Of a stretch of DNA of 64,000 nucleotides, positions 1 through 8,782 are shown piece by piece. Position numbers and translations under genes: made by a program. The DNA lies in NCBI GenBank assembly GCA_963800255.1, contig CAWDAK010000024.1, positions 124,001-188,000 on the forward strand, in the 5' to 3' direction. Source of the stretch: DATFVA01 sp963800255. GTDB lineage: Bacteria; Bacteroidota; Ignavibacteria; Ignavibacteriales; Ignavibacteriaceae. The notes beneath the pieces are model-generated. The model had not been told where the DNA came from. It searched no databases and was given only the letters and a program-made list of their open reading frames with translations. Every line of letters starts with the position of its first letter. The first letter of the stretch is position 1.

Positions 1-881
1 GAAAGATCGTGAAAACTAAATGGAGCATCCTTATAATTTATAAATTTGCTTAGAACCTTATCAAACAAGCTCTTCCTGCCTGTGATCATAAAAGATCCCC
101 CCGGAATAGGTCCTTCTATTGCTGCTTTACCCGTAAGAAAACTAATTGTTCCGTTACCGCTGTAACGGTTTTTATTTCCATCTTTAGTAATCATATTTAG
201 TACTGAAGAAAGTCTGCCTCCATATTCTGCTGCGAATGCCCCTTTATAAAACTCTATTGCATTTATCATTTCCGGATCTATTATACTGAACAAACCAAGA
301 GCGTGAAAAGGATTATAAATGGGTATACCGTTTAATAAAACAAGGTTCTGATTGCTTGCTCCTCCCCGGACATAGTATCTTGCCGAAACATCACCCGTTG
401 ATTGAACCCCCGGCAGAAACTGAAGTGAACGGAATATATCTGTTTCAACCCCTTTAGGCAGCAGTTCCAGGTCACGCACAGTTAATTTCTGAAGTCCAAG
501 GTCAGTCTCATTTGCATGATGAACCTTTTCTCCTATCTTTTCTATTTCCTGGAGCCTTATTGTACTCTCTGCAAGAGGTATATTTATTTGTGTTACTTCT
601 TTTGCCTTAATAAAAACAATCATATGTTTGGTAATATATCCGACGTATGTTATTCTGACTTTATATTCTTTCTCAGCCGGGATACCAGTTATAGTAAAGC
701 CTCCCCTTAAATCAGCTGATGCACCCATCAGCGTTCCTTCAATAAGAATATTCGAATATGGTAAGACTTCACCTGATGATGAATCAGTTACAAAACCCCT
801 CAAAGTACCTGTTTGTTGTGCAAAGACTGAAAAGGTGGTTGAAAAAGAGAATAAGAAAAACAAGATATATGTTAATTTCAT
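1..881 (-). CDS. TonB-dependent receptor, N-terminal part (cut by window edge)
   Basis: Outer-membrane receptor that would import a ligand using TonB energy; only about the first 293 residues are in the window. I translated the minus strand from the ATG at 879-881. A signal peptide (MKLTYILFFLFSF..., cleavage near VFA/QQ, about residue 22) is followed by a carboxypeptidase-regulatory-like beta-sandwich (about residues 25-105: GTLRGFVTDSSSGEVLPYSN, then GG/P turns). A plug domain follows (about 115-230) with the typical VRGGASNQNLVLLNGIPIYN stretch and FKG-AFAAEYGGRLSS. The barrel lies outside the window. The substrate cannot be told. No stop appears down to base 1, so the gene is truncated by the window, not broken. 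The family call is firm; the start is supported by the signal peptide. Confidence 0.88.
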   Translation of the reverse strand, partial: MKLTYILFFLFSFSTTFSVFAQQTGTLRGFVTDSSSGEVLPYSNILIEGTLMGASADLRGGFTITGIPAEKEYKVRITYVGYITKHMIVFIKAKEVTQINIPLAESTIRLQEIEKIGEKVHHANETDLGLQKLTVRDLELLPKGVETDIFRSLQFLPGVQSTGDVSARYYVRGGASNQNLVLLNGIPIYNPFHALGLFSIIDPEMINAIEFYKGAFAAEYGGRLSSVLNMITKDGNKNRYSGNGTISFLTGKAAIEGPIPGGSFMITGRKSLFDKVLSKFINYKDAPFSFHDL

Positions 882-1106
882 CAGGTAAAATCCGGGAAGA
901 AGCAATATAGAGGAATTGGTTTCAATTATAGAGAATGAATATCAAGTTCATCGTAACGGGGAACAACTTTAACCCGTTTTCATTTAATAATCGGGTTGCA
1001 AATTAAATTAAAACACAATTTATAACAAGTTAATTCTAACTCTGTTTATTACTAACAATTGAACGAGATTTCCAATTTCCACTATTTTCTTACCTTTTTA
1101 TTCGGA

Positions 1107-1128
1107 ATGCAAATAATTATATTTGCAT
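1107..1128. promoter_or_regulatory. Inverted repeat upstream of uvrD, possible operator/promoter
   Basis: A perfect 9-4-9 inverted repeat, ATGCAAATA-atta-TATTTGCAT, lies 21 bases before the chosen uvrD start. It overlaps TATATTTG (1118-1125), which matches the Bacteroidota-type -7 box TAnnTTTG. No clear -33 box is visible. The repeat differs from the lexA palindrome in this window, so it is not evidence of SOS control. AT-richness makes chance palindromes common, hence the low confidence. Confidence 0.35.
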
Positions 1129-1149
1129 CTTAAAAATCAGAATGGATGT

Positions 1150-3333
1150 ATGGTAAACTTAAAAGAGTTAAATAAAGAACAAAAATCAGCCGTTGAATAC
1201 CTGGATGGTCCGCAAATGATTGTAGCGGGTGCCGGATCAGGGAAAACCAAGGTTTTAACTTATAAAATTGCACATCTTATTGATAAAGGGTATGCTCCTG
1301 ATTCCATCCTTGCTTTAACCTTTACAAACAAAGCTGCAAATGAGATGAAGGACAGAATCCGCAAACTGATCGGTAATAAAGCAGATTCTATCTGGATGGG
1401 AACCTTTCACTCAATCTTTGCCAGGATTCTCAGGATTGAATCGAAGAACATCAACTACGATCAGAACTTTTCGATTTATGACGCCGAAGATTCCCGCTCA
1501 CTGGTGCAAAACATAGTTTCTAACCTCAATATAGATCTCGAAGCAGTAACGCCGAATTCTGTTAAACACAGGATCAGTTTTATGAAAAACCAGATGGTGA
1601 TGCCTGCGGAGTTCAGAAGAAAACATAAAGGAGAATTCATTGAGGAAAAGGTTGCAGATATTTATGATGAATACCAGAAGAGATTGATTGCAAATAATTC
1701 GATGGATTTTGAAGACCTTCTGCTTAAACCGATTGAACTTTTCAACTCAAATCCTAAGATTCTGGCCAAGTACAAAAAGAAATTTGAATATTTACTTGTT
1801 GATGAATTCCAGGATACCAATAAAGCTCAATATGAGCTTATTAAACTCCTCGTAAGCAAAGACGGAAAGCTTGCAGTAGTGGGAGATGATGCTCAGAGTA
1901 TCTACAGCTGGCGTGGAGCGAATGTCGGGAATATGCTGGATTTTCAGAAAGATTTTCCTAAGCATAAAATTTTCAAACTTGAACAAAATTATCGTTCAAC
2001 AAAGACGATCCTTGCAGCTGCTGATTCAGTAATTAAGAATAATAAGGATCAGCTCATTAAAACTTTGTGGACAGAAAATAACGACGGGGAACTCCTTACA
2101 CTGGTTAAATGTGCGGATGAAAAGGACGAGGCATTCCAGATTGCCAGATTTATAAAACATGAGATCTCAAAGAAAAAGTTGTCTCTTAAAGATTTTGGCA
2201 TCCTATACAGAACAAATGCTCAGTCGCGTGCACTCGAAGACATTTTCAGACGGGAAAAGATACCCTATACCATAGTTGGCGGCATTGAATTTTATAAGAG
2301 GAAAGAAGTTAAAGATATAGTGGCTTATCTGAGGGTGTTGGCGAACCAGGAGGACGAAGAAAGCTTGCTGAGGATTATGAATTTCCCTCAGAGGGGTATA
2401 GGAAGTACAACCATTAAAAGGATGATCAACTTTGCCCGCAGACATGAGATATCCTTATTTGAAACAATGACAAGAGTATTCGAAGTTATTGATATCAAAG
2501 AGCGGATTCAGAAGAACGTTAAGGGTTTCAAGATGCTTCTTGATAAATATATGGAACTGACTGACAAACTCTCAGTTGGGGAACTTTCCCGTGCCCTAGT
2601 TGATGAACTTGGTGTATTGAGAATGTTTAAAGAGGAGAATACTCCTGAATCCCTTGCCCGCTGGGAGAATATAAATGAACTTCTCTCTGCTTTGAGTGAT
2701 TTTTCTAATTCGAACGAGGATGCCAAGCTGGAACAATATCTCGAGGATGTATCACTTGTTGCAGATATTGATATGTATGAAGACGAGAAAAACGTTGTTA
2801 CAATGATGACGATTCACAGTGCAAAAGGACTTGAATTTCCAATTGTATTTGTGACAGGCTGCGAGGAAGATATATTTCCACTTTCCAACCGATTCAGTAC
2901 GGAGGCCACGGTTGAAGAAGAAAGAAGATTATTCTACGTTGCTGTCACCAGGGCAAAACAAAAAGTATATATCTCTCACGCAAGGAGCCGTTACCGTTTC
3001 GGCGAAGTTGCCTACCAGAGCCGTTCAAGGTTTATTGATGAATTAGAGCCTGCCACTTTCACGGAAGTAAATGGTGGAATAGGTAGAAAATCTTCTAATC
3101 GTAAGTCAAAAAAAGAAATGTATTATGAATATTTTGAGAATGTAGATTACGAAGACTTTAACCAGGATAACCGGACTTTAAGACCAGGCAGCAAGGTTAT
3201 GCACGACAAATTTGGTTTAGGCAGGGTCACGCAAGTCACCGGATCAGGTGATATGCAGAAAGCAACGGTTATTTTTGAAGGAAATAATGTTAAACAACTC
3301 ATGCTGAAGTTTGCTAAACTAAAAGTTCTATAA
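1150..3333 (+). CDS. uvrD: UvrD/PcrA-type 3'-5' DNA helicase
   Basis: SF1A helicase of about 727 residues acting in nucleotide excision and mismatch repair and in removing stalled RNA polymerase. All superfamily-1 motifs are visible: Walker A GAGSGKT near residue 30, TFTNKAA (Ia), LLVDEFQDTN (II), GDDAQSIYSWRGA (III), LEQNYRST (IV), MTIHSAKGLEF (V) and LFYVAVTRAK (VI). The last ~50 residues (LRPGSKVMHDKFGLGRV...) match the C-terminal Tudor-like tail of PcrA/UvrD that contacts RNA polymerase. I chose the ATG at 1150 rather than the in-frame TTG at 1123: the TTG lies inside the upstream palindrome, and MVNLKELNKEQ is the usual family start. Length and motifs are normal. Confidence 0.95.
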   Translation: MVNLKELNKEQKSAVEYLDGPQMIVAGAGSGKTKVLTYKIAHLIDKGYAPDSILALTFTNKAANEMKDRIRKLIGNKADSIWMGTFHSIFARILRIESKNINYDQNFSIYDAEDSRSLVQNIVSNLNIDLEAVTPNSVKHRISFMKNQMVMPAEFRRKHKGEFIEEKVADIYDEYQKRLIANNSMDFEDLLLKPIELFNSNPKILAKYKKKFEYLLVDEFQDTNKAQYELIKLLVSKDGKLAVVGDDAQSIYSWRGANVGNMLDFQKDFPKHKIFKLEQNYRSTKTILAAADSVIKNNKDQLIKTLWTENNDGELLTLVKCADEKDEAFQIARFIKHEISKKKLSLKDFGILYRTNAQSRALEDIFRREKIPYTIVGGIEFYKRKEVKDIVAYLRVLANQEDEESLLRIMNFPQRGIGSTTIKRMINFARRHEISLFETMTRVFEVIDIKERIQKNVKGFKMLLDKYMELTDKLSVGELSRALVDELGVLRMFKEENTPESLARWENINELLSALSDFSNSNEDAKLEQYLEDVSLVADIDMYEDEKNVVTMMTIHSAKGLEFPIVFVTGCEEDIFPLSNRFSTEATVEEERRLFYVAVTRAKQKVYISHARSRYRFGEVAYQSRSRFIDELEPATFTEVNGGIGRKSSNRKSKKEMYYEYFENVDYEDFNQDNRTLRPGSKVMHDKFGLGRVTQVTGSGDMQKATVIFEGNNVKQLMLKFAKLKVL

Positions 3334-3375
3334 TACAAGAATTAAAAGATAAGATTGAAGAAGGAGACCGAAGAG

Positions 3376-4755
3376 ATGTCAATTGCACCTAAAAAACTGG
3401 CGATATTGGTAGGTGGAGGTCCTGCACCGGGTATTAACAGTGTAATAGGAGCAGCTACAATCAGGGCTGCCCTGGAAGGTATTGAAATTATTGGAATAAG
3501 AGACGGGTTCAAATGGCTTATGCAGGGGGACATTACCCATACAAAAAATCTAACCATACAGAATGTGAGCCGTATTCATTTTCGCGGAGGATCTTATATA
3601 GGGATCTCCCGTGCGAACCCGACAAAGGATAAAAAACATCTTGAAAATACGGTGACCTCTCTTCTCCGACTGAACGTTGACAAGCTAATTACCATTGGAG
3701 GTGACGATACTGCCTACAGCGCTTTAAAGGTTGATGAAATGGCTGCAGGAAGGATTAAAGTGGTCCATGTACCGAAAACAATAGATAATGATCTGGATTT
3801 GCCTCACGGAATACCAACTTTTGGATTTCAGACAGCAAAACACATCGGGGTTGAAGTTGTTAAAAACCTCATGGTTGATGCACAAACTACCTCCCGCTGG
3901 TATTTCGTTGTGTCCATGGGAAGAAAAGCAGGACATCTTGCGCTTGGTATAGGCAAGGCCGCCGGGGCTACATTGACCGTAATCCCTGAGGAATTTCCCG
4001 GACCCACAATAAAACTTACTCATATGGTGGACGTCCTCGTTGGAGCAATCGTAAAAAGAATGAGTTATGGTAAATCGGATGGTGTTGCAATCCTTGCTGA
4101 AGGACTGGTAGAGCATCTTGAACAGGCTGATCTTCAAGCTTTGGTAGACGTTGAGAGAGATGCGCATGATAATATCCGAATTGCTGAAATCAATTTCGGC
4201 GAGATCCTTAAGTATAAAGTTCAGGAAAAACTCAGAACTTATAATCTTAAAACTACTATTGTAGCAAAAAATATTGGATACGAGCTTCGCTGTGCCGACC
4301 CCATACCTTTTGATATGGAATATACAAGGGATTTAGGATTTTCTGCTGCTCAGTTCATGCTCAATGGAGGATCTGGTGCAATGGTATCAATCCAGAATGG
4401 TCATTTTGTTCCCCTATTCTTCAAAGATATCCTCGATCCAGTTACCGGGAAGACCAAGGTTAGAATGGTTGATCCTTCGTCTGAATCTTATTATATCGCA
4501 CGCCGTTATATGCTGCGGTTAAATCAAGCCGATTTCGAAGATCCGCATGAACTTGCTAAATATGCGGCTACCTGCGGCATTTCACTAGAGCAATTCAAGG
4601 AGCAGTTTTATTATTTGATTGAAAATGACAGGCTTTATAAAAATCTTGAAAACGGAAAATTCCGGCTTGCTGCTACTGAAACCAACAAAGCTTTTCTACC
4701 CGGCGAAAAAGATGCAAATGACCAGGAAGAAATAAACGGAATTATACCCCATTAG
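3376..4755 (+). CDS. pfp: Pyrophosphate-dependent 6-phosphofructokinase
   Basis: Phosphorylates fructose-6-phosphate to fructose-1,6-bisphosphate in cytosolic glycolysis. Two diagnostic sites point to pyrophosphate rather than ATP as donor: TIGGDDTAYS, where the second Asp replaces the Gly of ATP enzymes, and PKTIDND, where Lys replaces the Gly of PGTIDND. The catalytic TIDND aspartates are present. At 459 residues it is longer than bacterial ATP-PFK (about 320) and fits the long PPi-PFK clade. The ATG at 3376 is preceded by AAGGAG at 3361-3366, a good ribosome site, so the in-frame TTG at 3355 is less likely. It lies 42 bases after uvrD and is probably co-transcribed. Confidence 0.92.
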   Translation: MSIAPKKLAILVGGGPAPGINSVIGAATIRAALEGIEIIGIRDGFKWLMQGDITHTKNLTIQNVSRIHFRGGSYIGISRANPTKDKKHLENTVTSLLRLNVDKLITIGGDDTAYSALKVDEMAAGRIKVVHVPKTIDNDLDLPHGIPTFGFQTAKHIGVEVVKNLMVDAQTTSRWYFVVSMGRKAGHLALGIGKAAGATLTVIPEEFPGPTIKLTHMVDVLVGAIVKRMSYGKSDGVAILAEGLVEHLEQADLQALVDVERDAHDNIRIAEINFGEILKYKVQEKLRTYNLKTTIVAKNIGYELRCADPIPFDMEYTRDLGFSAAQFMLNGGSGAMVSIQNGHFVPLFFKDILDPVTGKTKVRMVDPSSESYYIARRYMLRLNQADFEDPHELAKYAATCGISLEQFKEQFYYLIENDRLYKNLENGKFRLAATETNKAFLPGEKDANDQEEINGIIPH

Positions 4756-4762
4756 ACTTAAT

Positions 4763-4812
4763 CTCAGATGTCTGGATATATCAGTTTAATGCTGATAGCA
4801 CAGACATTTGAG
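4763..4812. terminator. Bidirectional hairpin between convergent pfp and metS
   Basis: An outer stem CTCAGATGTCTG (4763-4774) pairs with CAGACATTTGAG (4801-4812) with one G-U. An inner stem, TATCAG (4779-4784) / CTGATA (4792-4797), stacks inside. It sits exactly between the stops of two convergent genes. There is no strong T-run on either side, so termination is inferred from position and structure. Confidence 0.55.
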
Positions 4813-4817
4813 AGACC

Positions 4818-4931
4818 TTATTTACCTTTCCGCTCAGATTTAAATACCCTCAAAAAACAATAGCTTGTAAGGATAAAAATACATCCCCAGGCTATTGATA
4901 TAAAAATTATTCCTTCAATTGATAATCCCAT
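4818..4931 (-). CDS. MetS-like small subunit of the NSS symporter
   Basis: A 37-residue protein, MGLSIEGIIFISIAWG..., with one hydrophobic segment (about residues 7-28) and a short basic tail (RVFKSERKGK). It starts 24 bases downstream of the NSS transporter stop, with GAGG at good spacing before its ATG. The family known from Corynebacterium (MetPS methionine uptake) pairs a neurotransmitter:sodium symporter with just such a small single-span subunit. Size, topology and position support this call; sequence identity in such a short protein is weak evidence. The substrate is not established here. Confidence 0.7.
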   Translation of the reverse strand: MGLSIEGIIFISIAWGCIFILTSYCFLRVFKSERKGK

Positions 4932-4955
4932 ATAATCCTCAGAATTCAGCTAAAA

Positions 4956-6518
4956 TTATCTTTGCAGCTCATCACCTGTATGGTTAGACCAGGCTTTCCG
5001 AACCATCAGTAATATAAGTAATGCTATAATAAACATCAGTATGCGTGATCCCCATATATACGGTATATTTTCAGCCTTAGCATTCGATAGCAGGAAGATC
5101 GGAATCGCATCGTTTATAAGCCACCACAACATAATTACCAGCAGAACAATGGGGGTTACAAATTTCATTATATAATAAAATATCCTGGGAATTTTAAAAT
5201 CTCCACCGGCATTCATTTCATCCCAGGCTTTCTCAGAACCAAAAACCCACATAAATAAAACAGTTTCAATAAAGGCGAATACTACCAATCCAAAGGTGCC
5301 TGCCCAGTAATCCATTTCATCAAGAAAACCGTATTTAAGGAAGAAAACAACGAACTGAACAGCTATTAAAACGGTTATTCCCAGCGTGAGAACTGCCTTT
5401 TTTCTATCCATACCAAACTCATCTTCAAGAAATGCTACAACAGGCTGACCCATTGCAACAGAGGAAGTTATTCCGGCAAAAAATAGAAGCAGAAACCAGA
5501 AGAACCCGAATAAAGCACCCAGGGGGATTTTCTCAAAAATCAGAGGCATAGACACAAAACCAAGATCAAAAGCACCTCCCTGGGCAAATGCCTTTGTTGC
5601 GTCCAGACCGAAGAAAGCTACAGCAACCGGAATAGCTATCGAAGCGCCTAGAACGACCTCTGCAAATTCATTCGTGGCCGCAGTTGTTAGTCCGGACAAA
5701 GCTATATCATCTTTGGGCTTAAGGTAGCTGGCATATGCATGTATGGTCCCCATACCTACAGATAACGTAAAAAATATCTGTCCCGCTGCAGCAAGCCAAA
5801 TTGTAGGATTCGATAACTTTGAGAAGTCAGGATTCCAGATAAAAGCAAAACCATTCGCAACACTGTTTTCCGGAAAAGCGGGATTAGGAGTTCCCAGGGT
5901 TATAATCCTAACGGCCAGAATTACTCCAAAGATCAAAAGTAGTGGCATAGCTATCTTCGCCAGTTTTTCTATTCCTTTTGAAATCCCTTTAAATAATATC
6001 CAGAAGTTAATACCAAACGTAAAGAGCATAAGTAGATATGCCGGTAATAGACTGCTGAAATGTGTACCGGTCTCTCTTCCCTGGTAGCTGTACAAAAAAT
6101 TTCTCATAGTACTGGCGGTATTCTCATCGAAGTACATCTTCGAAATTGAAAATATGCTGAAACCGAGGGTCCAGGATTCTATATAGGTATAATAGATAAG
6201 AATGGTCATTGAAATAAAAAGCCCGAGAGCGCCGAAATATTTGGCTGTTTTGTTCTTCCAGATCACATCAAACATACCTGGTGCACTGCCATGGCGATAT
6301 TTTCCGCCATGCCTTCCAATACCCCATTCAATCCACATTAGAGGGATGCCAAGGATAAGGAAAAAGATGAAATAGGGAATCATGAACGCTCCGCCGCCAT
6401 TTTGTGCTGCCTGTACCGGAAATCGAAGGAAATTTCCAAGGCCTACAGCATTACCAGCTACCGCCAGGATCAATCCGATCTTGGTTCCCCATTGTTCCCG
6501 CTCTCCATTTTCCGGCAT
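4956..6518 (-). CDS. Sodium-dependent NSS-family amino acid symporter
   Basis: Inner-membrane symporter of the neurotransmitter:sodium family (LeuT/MhsT/MetP type), 520 residues with about 12 membrane segments. TM1 carries the unwound sodium/substrate motif NAVGLGNFLRFP, followed by the conserved QNGGGAFMIPY in TM2. Further signatures are GMGTIHAYASY around TM6-7 and SVAMGQPVVAFLED near TM8. It probably imports an amino acid with Na+; the neighbouring MetS-like subunit favours methionine or alanine, which is inference. It is transcribed with the small subunit downstream and diverges from the hydroxylase gene at 6736. Confidence 0.92.
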   Translation of the reverse strand: MPENGEREQWGTKIGLILAVAGNAVGLGNFLRFPVQAAQNGGGAFMIPYFIFFLILGIPLMWIEWGIGRHGGKYRHGSAPGMFDVIWKNKTAKYFGALGLFISMTILIYYTYIESWTLGFSIFSISKMYFDENTASTMRNFLYSYQGRETGTHFSSLLPAYLLMLFTFGINFWILFKGISKGIEKLAKIAMPLLLIFGVILAVRIITLGTPNPAFPENSVANGFAFIWNPDFSKLSNPTIWLAAAGQIFFTLSVGMGTIHAYASYLKPKDDIALSGLTTAATNEFAEVVLGASIAIPVAVAFFGLDATKAFAQGGAFDLGFVSMPLIFEKIPLGALFGFFWFLLLFFAGITSSVAMGQPVVAFLEDEFGMDRKKAVLTLGITVLIAVQFVVFFLKYGFLDEMDYWAGTFGLVVFAFIETVLFMWVFGSEKAWDEMNAGGDFKIPRIFYYIMKFVTPIVLLVIMLWWLINDAIPIFLLSNAKAENIPYIWGSRILMFIIALLILLMVRKAWSNHTGDELQR

Positions 6519-6735
6519 TTAACCTCCGTAACAGTATGAACTATAAAATTTTGAAGTAGAATATGAAAACTTTAATAATTAATTACAAATGAATTTCAAT
6601 TTTTATTTCATAAAGCTGATATTTCTAAAGGAGGAGGAATCTTCACATTCTATGATCTGGTTCACTTACCACAATAATAAATTTTAATTTTATTAAATTA
6701 GCTTCTGAAAAAAACAACACTTGAGGATTACATAG

Positions 6736-7365
6736 ATGGCTAAAAACTTTGTATCAAACAAAGATGAAACAGTTAGGATGTTCCAAAGTGATTTTATGGA
6801 GATTTTCTCCCGTGTTCACTTTTCTGTTCCTTTATTCATTTACCTGCCTATAGTCTTCTATTTTTTGTACAGGTCTGTTAGTATATATGAACAGCATGCT
6901 GTAACAATACTAACTTTGGCAATACTCGGAGTTGCTGTTTGGAGCCTCACGGAGTATACCCTTCACAGGTTTATTTTTCATTTTGAGTTCAAATCGGATT
7001 TCGGCGCAAGGATTCATTTCATTTTTCACGGTGTACATCATGATTATCCGAGTGACTCCAAAAGGCTCGTAATGCCGCCTTCGGTAAGTGTACCTTTAGC
7101 AATACTTTTTTATGGTATGTTTACTCTAATATTGGGACCAATAAATGTATCCGCATTTTTTGTCGGTTTTATTCTTGGTTATCTTGCCTATGATATGACT
7201 CATTATGCCGTACATCATTTCAATATGCACAATAAATTCTGGCTCGCTATAAAAAATCATCATATGAAGCATCATTATATGGATTCAACAAAGGGGTTCG
7301 GCGTAAGTTCACCTGTATGGGATGAGGTTATGGGAACTAATTTTCCAAAGAAAGAAACCAATTAA
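6736..7365 (+). CDS. Fatty acid hydroxylase superfamily membrane protein
   Basis: A 209-residue membrane di-iron oxygenase. Histidine clusters of the family are visible: HRFIFHF (about residue 76), HFIFHGVHHDYP (about 95-106), HYAVHHFNMH (about 156-165) and NHHMKHHY (about 173-180). The pattern and short length match fatty acid 2-hydroxylase (Scs7/FA2H C-terminal domain) rather than desaturases. Four hydrophobic stretches surround the histidines. The likely role is hydroxylation of fatty acyl chains of envelope lipids; substrate is inferred. The ATG follows a GAGG site (about 6722). The 217-base spacer to the divergent symporter gene holds no other gene I can see, only an isolated purine-rich AAAGGAGGAGG near 6627. 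Confidence 0.82.
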   Translation: MAKNFVSNKDETVRMFQSDFMEIFSRVHFSVPLFIYLPIVFYFLYRSVSIYEQHAVTILTLAILGVAVWSLTEYTLHRFIFHFEFKSDFGARIHFIFHGVHHDYPSDSKRLVMPPSVSVPLAILFYGMFTLILGPINVSAFFVGFILGYLAYDMTHYAVHHFNMHNKFWLAIKNHHMKHHYMDSTKGFGVSSPVWDEVMGTNFPKKETN

Positions 7366-7382
7366 TAATTTCCTGGTGGTCT

Positions 7383-7802
7383 ATGGTTTTCCCTATGCTC
7401 TTTGAGATGGCATCCGGCAAAGAACGAAAAAAAGTTTTGATTGTTGAAGATAATACAGAAACCCAGTTAATCCTTAAGATTTACCTGAGGGATTTTTACG
7501 ATATAGATACTGTTCAGAATGCTGAAGAAGCATTAAAATACCTGGGGAAAAATATCTATGATCTTATTATTCTCGATATTAACCTTCCGGGAGAAATGGA
7601 TGGCAATGATGTCATTGTCAGAGTTAAAAAGGATCCTGTACTAAAGCTGATTCCAATCCTTGTTGTTACCGCTTACGCACTGAAAGGGGATAAAGAAAAA
7701 TTCCTATCTATGGGGGCTAACGGCTACCTGTCAAAACCGGTTGACAAAAAAAATATCCTTCAAACCTCCAGCGAGTTGATTTCCGCCTACCCTGTCAGAT
7801 AA
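7383..7802 (+). CDS. Stand-alone response regulator receiver protein
   Basis: A 139-residue CheY-like receiver with no output domain. Key residues are present: acidic pair in LIVEDN, phospho-acceptor Asp in LIILDINLPG, Thr in VVTAYA and Lys in LSKPVD. It closely resembles the C-terminal receiver of the hybrid kinase at 18531-21819 (shared LDIN-L-GE, ITAVTAY/VVTAYA-type turn, GDKEKF/GDREKF, SKP), so the two may exchange phosphate or be duplicates. It opens the run of polysaccharide-related genes, 17 bases after the hydroxylase. A second start is possible at Met9 (7407). Output is presumably by protein-protein contact. Confidence 0.9.
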   Translation: MVFPMLFEMASGKERKKVLIVEDNTETQLILKIYLRDFYDIDTVQNAEEALKYLGKNIYDLIILDINLPGEMDGNDVIVRVKKDPVLKLIPILVVTAYALKGDKEKFLSMGANGYLSKPVDKKNILQTSSELISAYPVR

Positions 7803-8005
7803 CTTCTTTAATACTAGTTATTGGCAGATTTTCAGTTCATCCTGCATTATTCTTCAAATCACAATTTGTTGCATTATAATACATACATTTATGTATTGTC
7901 TCTGTTTAGTTCAAATGACGACCATAATAAATTTAATATTAAAGGTTTAAGCAGAATCCCATCCGGCATAATATTTGGCAATTTACACCAAAACCATCGT
8001 GGTAC

Positions 8006-8743
8006 ATGCAAAATGATTTAAAGTTAATATCCTCCGGGATAAGTTTAATCGATGAGGGATGGGGCGGACTCTATAAAGGTTCTAACTATCTTCTAATCGG
8101 CGGTCATAAATCCGGCAAGACAAATTTCAGTCTGAGATTTGTACTTGAAGGAGCAGCGCGTAATGAACGCTGCCTTTATTTTACAAGTAAAACCCGTGAA
8201 GAAGTGATCGAGCAGGCTGAATGGATGAATCTTAATCCAATGGATTTAATCAGTTCCAAACTGATTACGATCGTGAGGGTTATCCCTCCAGATAGAGATT
8301 TTCCATCATTATCTCCGGATCAGGAACTTGTGGATTATTTTGATGATGTCATTAATATGATAAATGAATCTTACCCTTCCAGGGTAGTTTTTGATGAGAT
8401 AACTTCTTTTATTGGATTCAAGGATGTTACTTTGCTGGAATTAATTCTTGATAAGTTTAAACATAATCTTGAAAATCATAAGATAACAAGTATAATTATT
8501 TCAGCAGAACCTGTTACTGATGCAATGTCTGCCTTACTTCAGCACCTTGCAGATGTAAGCAACGGACTCATTTATCTTGATAAGGAAATAAATGATTTAT
8601 ATGGCACAATCTCACTCTTGCCATATATCGAGCATAAATCGGGTGAACTTAAGTCAAATTATGTCTTTGACCGCGAAAGAGGACTGAAGATTGATCTCTC
8701 GGTACTGGAGGATTCAGAAAAAAAAAGACGGGTTAAGTTCTAG
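8006..8743 (+). CDS. KaiC-like RecA-fold ATPase, single domain (first paralogue)
   Basis: A 245-residue P-loop ATPase of the KaiC/RadA (COG0467) type. It opens with the family pattern ISSGISLIDEGWGGLYKG, followed by a Walker A GGHKSGKT (residues 32-39) and a Walker B with catalytic Glu, VVFDE (about 131). It has one ATPase domain only, unlike the two-domain cyanobacterial clock KaiC, and I see no KaiA or KaiB. Such proteins often act in signalling with receivers and kinases; a receiver gene precedes it and a paralogue follows it. Its role in controlling the polysaccharide genes is inference. The 203 bases upstream hold no convincing gene. Confidence 0.83.
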   Translation: MQNDLKLISSGISLIDEGWGGLYKGSNYLLIGGHKSGKTNFSLRFVLEGAARNERCLYFTSKTREEVIEQAEWMNLNPMDLISSKLITIVRVIPPDRDFPSLSPDQELVDYFDDVINMINESYPSRVVFDEITSFIGFKDVTLLELILDKFKHNLENHKITSIIISAEPVTDAMSALLQHLADVSNGLIYLDKEINDLYGTISLLPYIEHKSGELKSNYVFDRERGLKIDLSVLEDSEKKRRVKF

Positions 8744-8782
8744 TGTGAAATTGCTGTTAACCAAAAATACGGTGCTGACAAA

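Noticed and set aside
516..888. Two short plus-strand open frames opposite the first TonB receptor
   Set aside because: They are antisense to a gene with a clear signal peptide, regulatory-like domain and plug.
3724..4167. 147-codon minus-strand open frame within pfp
   Set aside because: Antisense to the conserved active-site region of phosphofructokinase.
7821..8021. 66-codon open frame between the receiver and the first KaiC-like gene
   Set aside because: Starts with TTG, lacks a ribosome site, overlaps the next gene and has no family features.
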